A DNA stretch of 64,000 nt from Sphingobacteriaceae bacterium (GTDB lineage Bacteria; Bacteroidota; Bacteroidia; B-17B0; Aurantibacillaceae): the NCBI GenBank assembly GCA_016705695.1, contig JADJLA010000008.1, forward strand, positions 62,001 to 126,000. The letters run 5' to 3'. The translations under genes and the position numbers were made by a program. Positions 47,725 through 55,849 of this stretch are shown here, piece after piece; position 1 is the stretch's first letter; each line of letters opens with the position of its first letter. A model generated the notes under the pieces. It ran no database searches, was not told the DNA's origin, and saw nothing but the letters and a program-made list of their open reading frames with translations.

Positions 47725-47868
47725 GTTATAGAAAAATTGAGTGATCTAAGATAGCAATAAGAGTGCAGATTTTAATGATTGGATATAAAAAAATGATAGG
47801 GGGTAAATTAGGGCTATTGAGAGGGTGGAACGATTGCTATTAAAGGGTAGAAGAGTCTTTTTGATCAA

Positions 47869-48927
47869 TCACAACTTGTACGTAAGTCCTAAAATACTGC
47901 TACCACCGGCAAATGCCATTTTATTATAAGAGTAGGTAAACTGAAACTTCTTAACTTTTACAAGAAACCCAAAGCATAGTCCATTAGCCCCACGGCGTTC
48001 GGGTAAAGTAAATTCGCGCTGACGGCGATAATTATAACCTAACATCACCATAAAATTCTTCGACAATGATAATTCCGTTCCAAAACTCATATGTCTAAAG
48101 AAATTATCGGTATTGCTTCCAAAACGTTTAGAGAATTTCTGGAATTTGGTACTGTCTTCCGGTTCTTTGTTCGTATCAAATGGATTGCTTTGCCCTGCAG
48201 TGTCAATAGGGCTCACGTATTTCATATTCCATTTCAATAAATTATCATATACAAATATCAAACGAATAGGGGCTTTACTTAATTTCTTGCTGATGCCTAA
48301 TTGAACATTGCTTGGTAATTCCATTGGTGAAGTAGGAGTGAACTCTTTCCAAACTTTTCCTACGTTTTTTGCAACTAACGAGATCACAAAATTCTTTTTT
48401 GTATGGTAGGTTGCACCGAGGTCAATGGCATTTGCGAAAGCGGTATAAGCTTCGTATTGAGAAAGAATTGTTTTTACGCAAATACCAAGATTGAAAGAAG
48501 TGTCTTCAGGCAAATGAATAGAGTAATTTAAATTTAAAGAATAATCGTTCGCTTTAAAGGTTCTTGTTTCGTTTCCTAATTCGTCGTAGCCTTTAAACTT
48601 TCCATAATTGAAAAAATTGAAGGATGCTCCAAATATTCCTGCTTTTTCAAAATTGCGTGCATGAGCCAAATAACCAAAATTCATATTGCTTACATAATTG
48701 CAGTAATTGCCGGCAATTTGTTTATGCATGTATTTATTAAGTAAAGCAGGATTTGAATGAACTAGGTTTATATCATCTCCCCAAACGCTCATATTAGTTC
48801 CCCCAACACCGGCCGCACGACTGGTCATAGGAATGTCTAAAAATCTGAAATTGGTATTTCCGCCTACTTGTGCCTTAATAGAAATAAAGCTTAAAAACAG
48901 AACAAAATATAGGCTTACTTTTTTCAA
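47869..48927 (-). CDS. porQ: type IX secretion system protein PorQ
   Basis: 352-residue outer-membrane barrel protein of the PorQ/PorV (FadL-like) group. Signal peptide MKKVSLYFVLFLSFISIKAQ, then the characteristic FRFLDIPMTSRAAGVGGTNMSVWGDDINLVHSNPALL. Barrel strands end with SYNKMAFAGGSSILGLTYKL. PorQ works with PorU/PorV/PorZ in the attachment complex that processes T9SS cargo at the surface. PorU, PorV and PorZ are not in this window. It is read in the same direction as uvrD, 54 bp downstream. Confidence 0.88.
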   Translation of the reverse strand: MKKVSLYFVLFLSFISIKAQVGGNTNFRFLDIPMTSRAAGVGGTNMSVWGDDINLVHSNPALLNKYMHKQIAGNYCNYVSNMNFGYLAHARNFEKAGIFGASFNFFNYGKFKGYDELGNETRTFKANDYSLNLNYSIHLPEDTSFNLGICVKTILSQYEAYTAFANAIDLGATYHTKKNFVISLVAKNVGKVWKEFTPTSPMELPSNVQLGISKKLSKAPIRLIFVYDNLLKWNMKYVSPIDTAGQSNPFDTNKEPEDSTKFQKFSKRFGSNTDNFFRHMSFGTELSLSKNFMVMLGYNYRRQREFTLPERRGANGLCFGFLVKVKKFQFTYSYNKMAFAGGSSILGLTYKL

Positions 48928-48981
48928 TGCTTAAATAACGTGAATTTAGACTTGGTATTGTGTAAAAATAGTGCTTTTTTG

Positions 48982-51392
48982 CTATTCTTTTTGCAGCTTG
49001 GCATACTTCAAAAGCAAGCTTTTTTGGCCAAACTTCTCGAACTGAATAATAGCCTTTGTTTCGGGCCAATTGCCCTCCAAGCCTTGCACAGAGCCTTTTC
49101 CAAACTTTTCATGCAATATCACGTCTCCCAACTTTAGATCTTTATTTAAAGCAAGATCAATAGGTTTACCGGTATTTACATTCCCTAAGCGAGCATTAAC
49201 ACTAATGAGTTTTTTGGGTGGTGTAAAGTCAATGCCTTTTTTGATCTCTTTGAAGGATGAGCCCTTTGTTGGAAGTTCTTTAGAAGGCGTGTCAAAAAAT
49301 GAATTTCGCATTTTTTCAAATACATTATCATTAAATGCTTTGGCCCCTGAGACCACTTCATACTCTAAAAACTTTTCGTCTATTTCATCTATAAATCTAC
49401 TGGCCTCACAGTAAATTAAATTTCCGTAACGGTAGCGGGTGTTGGCGTAGCTTAAGGTGCATTGTATCTCTGCTCTTGTTACTGCGACATAAAATAAACG
49501 ACGCTCTTCCTCTAATTCGGTTCTACTGTTCAATGCTAATTGTGATGGAAATAAATTTTCTTCCAAGCCAACAATGTACACGTTCTTAAACTCTAGTCCT
49601 TTTGCAGCGTGAATGGTCATCATGGTAACTTTATCGGCTTCACGCTCATCATCATCTTCGGTATCTCTATCGGTAAGCAAAGTGATCTCTTGCATGAACT
49701 CATCTAATGTGCGTAATTCTTTATTTTGTTCAAATAAAGTATCACCTTCAATGGCCAAACTTTCTTTAATAAGATCATTCAATTCATTTTCTTGTGGTGT
49801 GCGCTCGTGTTCTACAAAATCTTTTAAACCATTTAGTAATTCCTGAATGTTCTCATATCTACTTACGCCCTCGGGTGTTTTATCAGAATACAATTCTTTT
49901 ACTAAACCGCTATTCACGGCAATATGATTTCCAAGATCGTACGCGTCTTTGGTGCCTAATTGCAAGCTGTAAGATTTTATTTTGGTAACAAACTCACCGA
50001 TCTTCCCTGCAATACCCGCATTGATACCTAAATTAAAATCCTTTAAATTTTCGCAAACGGTAAACATGCTTATATCATGCTCTGCTGCAGCAACATTAAT
50101 TTTATCTACGGTTGATTGACCAATGCCGCGCAAAGGATAATTAATAATTCGCGACAAACTTGCATCATCGTTGGAGTTGATGGTTAACCGAAAATAACCT
50201 AAAATGTCTTTAATTTCTTTACGCTGATAAAAACTAATGCCTCCATAAATGCGATATGGAATATTCAATCGTCTTAAAGCTTCCTCCATAGAACGCGATT
50301 GCGCATTGGTACGATATAAAATGGCAAAATCCCTATTAAAATACTGATGATTGTTCTTTGCCGCAAAAATACTATTGGCTACTTTTTGCCCTTCTTCGCT
50401 ATCCGTATTTGCATTCATCACTTTGATCTTACTGCCTTCATCATTCTCAGTGAAAACCAATTTTTTAAATTGATCTTTATTATTGGCAATAATGTGATTT
50501 GCTGCTTCAACAATAACTTTGGTGCTTCGATAATTTTGTTCGAGTTTATACGTTTTAAGATCCGGGTAATCCCTTTCAAAATTTAAGATATTTTGAATGT
50601 TTGCTCCGCGAAATGCGTAAATACTCTGTGCATCATCTCCAACCACACAAATATTTTGAAAACGTGCAGCCAATTGTTTGATGATAACGTATTGCGAAAA
50701 ATTTGTATCCTGATACTCATCTACCAAAATACATTTGAATTTACCTTGATATTTTAAAAGCATATCTGGAAAATCTCGCAATAAAATATTGGTATTGTAT
50801 AGAAGATCATCAAAATCCATTGCACCTGCCTTAAAATTTCTTTTTGATAGGCTTCATAGATCTGCCCCATCAAAGGTTTCTGACTTTGCCTGTCTTCTGT
50901 TTGAAATACGCTGTTGCCAATATATTGTTGAGCGGAGATCAGTTTATTCTTCGCGTCAGAAATTCTATTTAACACCAACGAAGGTTTGTAAACCTTTTCA
51001 TCCAAATTAAATTGCTTTAATATTTCTTTTATCTGACTTTTACTATCGTCGGTATCGTAAATGGTAAAATTGCTTGGGTAACCTAATTTCGCTGCTTCAA
51101 AACGTAGAATTTTTGCAAATACAGAGTGGAAGGTTCCCATCCAAAGATTTTTCGCCTCATTTGTTCCAACAATTTTAGCGATACGATCTTTCATTTCGCG
51201 CGCTGCTTTATTGGTAAAAGTTAATGCTAAAATATTAAAGGCATCGGTACCGCGCTCCATAATATGCGCAATACGATAAGTAAGAACTCTTGTTTTTCCT
51301 GAACCTGCTCCCGCAATGATCATTACCGGTCCCTCTGTTGCTTGCGCTGCCGCTCTCTGCACCGGATTCAATTCATCTAAAAAATGCTTCAC
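48982..51392 (-). CDS. UvrD/PcrA-type DNA helicase (frameshifted)
   Basis: SF1A helicase of about 800 residues after repair. The N-terminal piece (51392 down to about 50835) carries the Q-motif LNPVQRAAA and Walker A AGAGSGKT (27-34), then LALTFTNKAAREMKDRI. The rest has VDEYQDTN (motif II), GDDAQSIYAFRGA, LEQNYRS, MTIHAAKGLEFKNVYI, RRLFYVAVTRA and a C-terminal Tudor-like LHEKFGKGSVQGLEG. The frame breaks near 50831; adding one base there (minus strand AAG to AAAG) joins KEILK to AGAMDFDDLLYNTN. Likely a sequencing deletion. It unwinds DNA in repair and replication-fork maintenance. Confidence 0.92.
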
Positions 51393-51455
51393 GTTATAAA
51401 GTTCAGAAATTTTTAGATGAGAAAAAAGCGGGTTTTAATAAGATTTAAACAAAAA

Positions 51456-52199
51456 TCAACGGAGCACCTTGGTTACACCTATCTTAAGGCCAAACGTTTG
51501 TACGGGCTGGTAAACCTGGAAGTCGTAAACTGAATTTTTGTACGAGTTCTCTAAACGAATTTTATTGAATTTTAGGGCGCTATAAAAAAAGTTCACACCA
51601 ACCACGAATTGAAAATCGTTCTCCAGATCGGCTTTTAGATCCATTCCAACACTATAACAAAACGCAATGGTGTTTCCTCTCTTTTGTTTTATTTCTGAGA
51701 GCATTTTTAAGGAATCAGAAACAATAAGGTCGACGTTTGGAGAAATACCGTAATTAAAGCCACCCAAAACATAGGGTTGTAAATGACAGGCTTTGCCTAA
51801 ATTAAAATTGCCAAAAGCGCCTATCATCAAGCTCGTATTATTCCATCCGCCTGATGAAATGGTATAGCTGTTTATAGGATCTTCTGCAATTAGATCTTTT
51901 TTGTATTTATACTCATCAATTTGATTATTCTGATACATGATCTGCGATTTTATACCAAGATGTTTGTATAGTTGAATATTAAAACCAGCATCTATTTTTA
52001 TCCCCGGTATGGCAAATCCTCCATCCATCGATTTCTCGTGATTTCCAAAACCAAAATAGGGCATTGAAGCACCAATATTTACAATTTCAATAGATAAAAT
52101 CCTCTTTTGAAGTAGCTTTATGCTATCATTGGTTGATACAACTTGTGCCTTGGTAATTCCCGAAAGAAGGAATAGGAATATAAAAAGTCTTATTAGCAC
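51456..52199 (-). CDS. uncharacterised outer-membrane beta-barrel protein
   Basis: 247 residues. Signal peptide (MLIRLFIFLFLLSGITKAQ), then alternating polar/aromatic strands typical of a small barrel (GIKIDAGFNIQLYKHLGIKSQIMYQ, HLQPYVLGGFNYGI, FQFVVGVNFFYSAL, VQTFGLKIGVTKV). It resembles porin-like/outer-membrane-beta-barrel families that Bacteroidota use for unknown surface functions; no specific family is recognised. It sits upstream of uvrD on the same strand and is divergent from purL. Confidence 0.72.
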   Translation of the reverse strand: MLIRLFIFLFLLSGITKAQVVSTNDSIKLLQKRILSIEIVNIGASMPYFGFGNHEKSMDGGFAIPGIKIDAGFNIQLYKHLGIKSQIMYQNNQIDEYKYKKDLIAEDPINSYTISSGGWNNTSLMIGAFGNFNLGKACHLQPYVLGGFNYGISPNVDLIVSDSLKMLSEIKQKRGNTIAFCYSVGMDLKADLENDFQFVVGVNFFYSALKFNKIRLENSYKNSVYDFQVYQPVQTFGLKIGVTKVLR

Positions 52200-52278
52200 A
52201 GCCTAAAAATACGTAAAAATCCTAACATTTTGTTTCTATTTTGTTCATTACTTGCCTGTGTAAAAATGGCAACATCAC

Positions 52279-52286
52279 TAACTTTG
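52279..52286 (+). promoter_or_regulatory. -7 promoter element of purL
   Basis: TAACTTTG fits TAnnTTTG, 17 bases before the ATG at 52304. The nearest upstream TTG (52252-52254) is about 24 bases away, rather far for a -33 element. Confidence 0.45.
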
Positions 52287-52303
52287 TGCTTTATAATTTT
52301 ACT

Positions 52304-54526
52304 ATGAGCACTATAAAATATGCCGATCAAATTGCTACTCTTGAGCAAGCCAAACAATTAGGATTATTACCCGAAGAATTCGAGAAGATAAAAAGCACTT
52401 TAGGACGCACACCAAATTTTACAGAACTATCAGTTTATTCTGTAATGTGGAGCGAACACTGTTCTTATAAAAACAGCATCACTTGGTTAAAAACATTACC
52501 AAAAGATGGTCCGCATATGTTGGCAAAAGCCGGCGAAGAAAATGCGGGATTGGTTGATATTGGCGATGGCTTAGCTTGTGCGTTTAAAATTGAAAGTCAT
52601 AATCACCCAAGTGCTTTAGAGCCTTATCAAGGCGCGGCAACGGGTGTTGGAGGAATTAATCGCGATATTTTTACCATGGGCGCTCGTCCTATTGCACAAT
52701 TAAATTCATTGCGTTTTGGCGATATCAATAGCGAAAAAACAAAATGGTTGATCAAAGGTGTTGTAAAAGGCATTGGCGATTATGGAAATGCATTTGGAAT
52801 TCCTACAGTTGGCGGAGAAGTATTTTTTGATGATAGCTTTAATGTAAACCCCTTGGTAAATGCCATGAGTGTTGGTATTATGAAAAAGGGAGAAATGGTA
52901 AGCGCTATTTCTTACGGTGAAGGAAATCCGGTATTTATTGTTGGTTCTTCAACCGGTAGAGATGGAATGGGTGGAGCAGCATTTGCAAGTAAAGATCTCA
53001 CAGAAGATAGCGCAAAAGATCTTCCTGCAGTACAAGTAGGTGATCCTTTTCAAGAAAAATTATTATTAGAAGCAACGTTAGAAATTATTAAAACCGGTGC
53101 CGTTATTGGTATGCAAGATATGGGTGCGGCAGGAATTGCTTGTAGCACCAGCGAAATGAGCGCAAAGGGTGAGCATGGTATGGAAATTTGGTTAGATAAG
53201 GTTCCGGCTCGCCAAGCAGGAATGCATCCCTTTGAATTTTTATTGAGCGAATCGCAAGAACGAATGCTTGTTGTTGTGAAAAAAGGAAGAGAAAAGGAAA
53301 TTCTCGACATTTTTGATAAATGGGATCTGAATTGCGTGCAAATTGGTGTTGTAACCAAAGGCGATCGTTTAAAATATTTCTTTAATGGCGAGCAAGTAGC
53401 AGATCTTCCCGCAGTATCTTTAGTTTTAGGTGGAGATGCGCCGGTTTACAAACGCGAATTTAAAGAGCCTGCTTGGTTTGCTGAACATAAGAAGTTTAAA
53501 ATTGAAGATATAAAAGTTCCTACGGATCTAAAACCAATAATGCTTCATTTGGCAGGACATCCAAACTTAGCCAGCAAACGTTGGGTGTACAACCAATATG
53601 ATAGCATGGTTGGAACAGTGAACAGAAATACAAATAATGCAAGCGCGGCGGCGGTTGTAAATGTAAAAGGAACAAAAAAGGCATTGGCAATGAGCGTAGA
53701 TTGCAATAGCCGTTATGTAAATGCAGATCCTGAAACAGGTTGTGCTATTGCTGTGTGCGAAGCTGCTCGTAATATTTCTTGCAGCGGTGGAATTCCAAGT
53801 GCTGTTACCAATTGTTTAAATTTTGGAAATCCATATAATCCTGAAGTGTATTGGCAATTTGTAAGTGCAATTAAAGGCATGAGCAAGGCCTGTTTAAAAT
53901 TCCAAACGCCGGTTACAGGTGGTAATGTTAGTTTTTATAATCAATCGAGTTATGAAGGCCCTGTGTTTCCAACGCCAACTATTGGCATGATAGGAATTGT
54001 AGAAGACAAAACTTTTCAAACAGGAATTAATTTCAAAAAGGAGGGCGACTTTATTTACGTATTAGGTCATCAAAAAAATGATATCGCATCTTCAGAATAT
54101 ACGTCTTCTTATTGTAAAGTAAAGAACACACCTGCTCCGTATTTTAATTTGGAGGAAGAATTTGAAGTTCAAACTACAATTCAAAAAATTATTCGTGCCC
54201 GATTAATTGAAAGTGCAAACGATATCAGCGATGGTGGTTTGTTCTTGAATTTATTAGAAAGTGGCATCGTGAATGGATTAGGTGTAGAAATTACTTCAGC
54301 TAAAGACATTCGAATCGATGCATTTTTATTTGGTGAAGCTCAAGGTAGAATAGTGGTGAGCGTAGACCCAAAAAATAAAGCAGCCTTTGAAAAAGATATC
54401 AAAGTTCCCTTTGCACAAATTGGAACAGTGAAAGGAAATTCGTTTGTTGTGGATGGAAAGAATTACGGTGCAATTTCTGAATTCACTAATTTATATCAAA
54501 CAAGTTTGGAGAGTAAGTTGAATTAG
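52304..54526 (+). CDS. purL: phosphoribosylformylglycinamidine synthase subunit PurL
   Basis: 740 residues from ATG 52304, the small-subunit-type PurL that needs PurS and PurQ. In order: an N-terminal GRTPNFTELSVYSVMWSEHCSYKNS block, the ATP/FGAM site with IESHNHPSALEPYQGAATGVGGINRDIFTMGA, GGNVSFYNQSSYEGPVFPTPTIGMIG, and the second ATP-grasp-like half with ANDISDGGLFLNLLESG. It converts FGAR to FGAM with glutamine and ATP in purine synthesis. PurS and PurQ are not in the window. Transcribed alone; the next gene converges. Confidence 0.95.
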   Translation: MSTIKYADQIATLEQAKQLGLLPEEFEKIKSTLGRTPNFTELSVYSVMWSEHCSYKNSITWLKTLPKDGPHMLAKAGEENAGLVDIGDGLACAFKIESHNHPSALEPYQGAATGVGGINRDIFTMGARPIAQLNSLRFGDINSEKTKWLIKGVVKGIGDYGNAFGIPTVGGEVFFDDSFNVNPLVNAMSVGIMKKGEMVSAISYGEGNPVFIVGSSTGRDGMGGAAFASKDLTEDSAKDLPAVQVGDPFQEKLLLEATLEIIKTGAVIGMQDMGAAGIACSTSEMSAKGEHGMEIWLDKVPARQAGMHPFEFLLSESQERMLVVVKKGREKEILDIFDKWDLNCVQIGVVTKGDRLKYFFNGEQVADLPAVSLVLGGDAPVYKREFKEPAWFAEHKKFKIEDIKVPTDLKPIMLHLAGHPNLASKRWVYNQYDSMVGTVNRNTNNASAAAVVNVKGTKKALAMSVDCNSRYVNADPETGCAIAVCEAARNISCSGGIPSAVTNCLNFGNPYNPEVYWQFVSAIKGMSKACLKFQTPVTGGNVSFYNQSSYEGPVFPTPTIGMIGIVEDKTFQTGINFKKEGDFIYVLGHQKNDIASSEYTSSYCKVKNTPAPYFNLEEEFEVQTTIQKIIRARLIESANDISDGGLFLNLLESGIVNGLGVEITSAKDIRIDAFLFGEAQGRIVVSVDPKNKAAFEKDIKVPFAQIGTVKGNSFVVDGKNYGAISEFTNLYQTSLESKLN

Positions 54527-54691
54527 TTCTTCAGTAACATTGATAAGTTGCTATTAGACCGAAGGTCCTCTCGGTGTCCTTAGTTAGGCATCACAAATCC
54601 CAAACTGCCTCCGTGTAACTCTGTGGGACCTCTGTGCAGCGTCGCAGACGCCTCTGTGGTTTCTGCCTCTAAAAATGGAATGCTCTTGAGT

Positions 54692-55762
54692 TTAAACCCC
54701 ACCTTCCTTCATTCGCTCAGCGTTCTCAGCAAATTGAAGTTTGTCTATCATCTCCTGGATATCACCATTAGTAAAATCATCCAAATTATAAAGCGTCAAA
54801 TTGATTCGGTGATCGGTAATTCTATTCTGAGGATAATTATAAGTTCTAATTTTTGCGCTTCTATCTCCTGTACTTACCATGGTTTTTCTACGTTTAGTAG
54901 TTTCTTCCATTCGCTTTTGAAATTCAATATCGTAAAGTTTAGAGCGTAACATCTCCATGGCTTTTTCACGATTACCTAATTGATTACGCTGTGTTTGACA
55001 TGTAACAACAATTCCACTTGGCTTATGAGTTAAAATAACTTTACTCTCAACTTTATTTACGTTTTGTCCACCCGCACCACCGCTTCGCGCAGTAGCCATT
55101 TCAATATCCGAATCTTTTAAGTCAACATCCAATTCTTCTGCTTCAGGTAAAACAACAACCGATGCAGCGCTTGTGTGTACGCGACCTTGCGTTTCGGTAG
55201 CCGGAACACGTTGCACACGATGAACACCGCTTTCAAATTTCATGGTTCCGTAGGCGTTTGGACCGATCACTTTAAAAACAACTTCTTTGTAACCGCCCAT
55301 CGTACCCGGGTTGCTATCTATCAATTCAGTTTTAAATTTTTTGTTATCGCAATAGCGCATGTACATTTCATAAAGATCGCCCGCAAAAATACTTGCTTCA
55401 TCTCCACCGGTTCCGGCGCGCAATTCCATCACGCAGTTCTTTGCATCTTCAGGATCATTTGGAATAAGTAATAAACGAATTTGTTCTTCCAGTTGCTCTT
55501 GTTTGGTTCTGTTATCTTCCAATTCTGCTTTGGCCATGTCTAAAAAATCCTTGTCCTTTTCTGTGGCCAGCAATTCTTTGGCGCTCTCAATATCATCCAA
55601 AACTTTTTTGTAAACTTTATAGGCATCCACAATTTTTCCCATCTCTCTAAACTCAATATTCAGCTTCTTAAACTGCTTCATATCGTTTATAATTTTAGGG
55701 TCAGAAAGTTTAAGTTCTGTGTCCTCGTATCTGCGTTTTATATCTTCCAGTTTGTCAATCAT
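54692..55762 (-). CDS. prfA: peptide chain release factor 1
   Basis: 356 residues, full length. The GGQ peptidyl-hydrolysis motif is in SGGAGGQNVNKVES. The RF1-type stop-codon recognition tripeptide is PAT in RVPATETQGRVHTSAA, which marks RF1 rather than RF2. The N-terminal helical hairpin (IDKLEDIKRRYEDTELKL) is intact. It terminates translation at UAA/UAG. Its methyltransferase PrmC is encoded about 10 kb away. The 165-bp gap to purL (convergent) holds no gene; it has a small GCGTC-GCA-GACGC hairpin and CTCTGTG repeats. Confidence 0.95.
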   Translation of the reverse strand: MIDKLEDIKRRYEDTELKLSDPKIINDMKQFKKLNIEFREMGKIVDAYKVYKKVLDDIESAKELLATEKDKDFLDMAKAELEDNRTKQEQLEEQIRLLLIPNDPEDAKNCVMELRAGTGGDEASIFAGDLYEMYMRYCDNKKFKTELIDSNPGTMGGYKEVVFKVIGPNAYGTMKFESGVHRVQRVPATETQGRVHTSAASVVVLPEAEELDVDLKDSDIEMATARSGGAGGQNVNKVESKVILTHKPSGIVVTCQTQRNQLGNREKAMEMLRSKLYDIEFQKRMEETTKRRKTMVSTGDRSAKIRTYNYPQNRITDHRINLTLYNLDDFTNGDIQEMIDKLQFAENAERMKEGGV

Positions 55763-55823
55763 TTGCTTACCAAAATAGGCTGCAAATTTAGAAAAATAAA
55801 GGGAAAATGAATCTAAAATAGTT

Positions 55824-55831
55824 TATATTTG
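55824..55831 (+). promoter_or_regulatory. -7 promoter element of the barrel-TSP3-OmpA gene
   Basis: TATATTTG fits TAnnTTTG and ends 18 bases before ATG 55850. No clear -33 TTTG at the usual spacing. Confidence 0.4.
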
Positions 55832-55849
55832 TTAATCAAACTTCATATC

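Noticed and set aside
45560..50840. Programmed ribosomal frameshifting in prmC and the UvrD-type helicase
   Set aside because: Neither site has a convincing slippery heptamer with a downstream fold, and similar indels occur in unrelated genes, so sequencing error is simpler.
54527..54691. Possible small gene or RNA between purL and prfA
   Set aside because: Only CTCTGTG-type repeats and a 5-bp-stem hairpin; no open frame, promoter or terminator that supports a gene.
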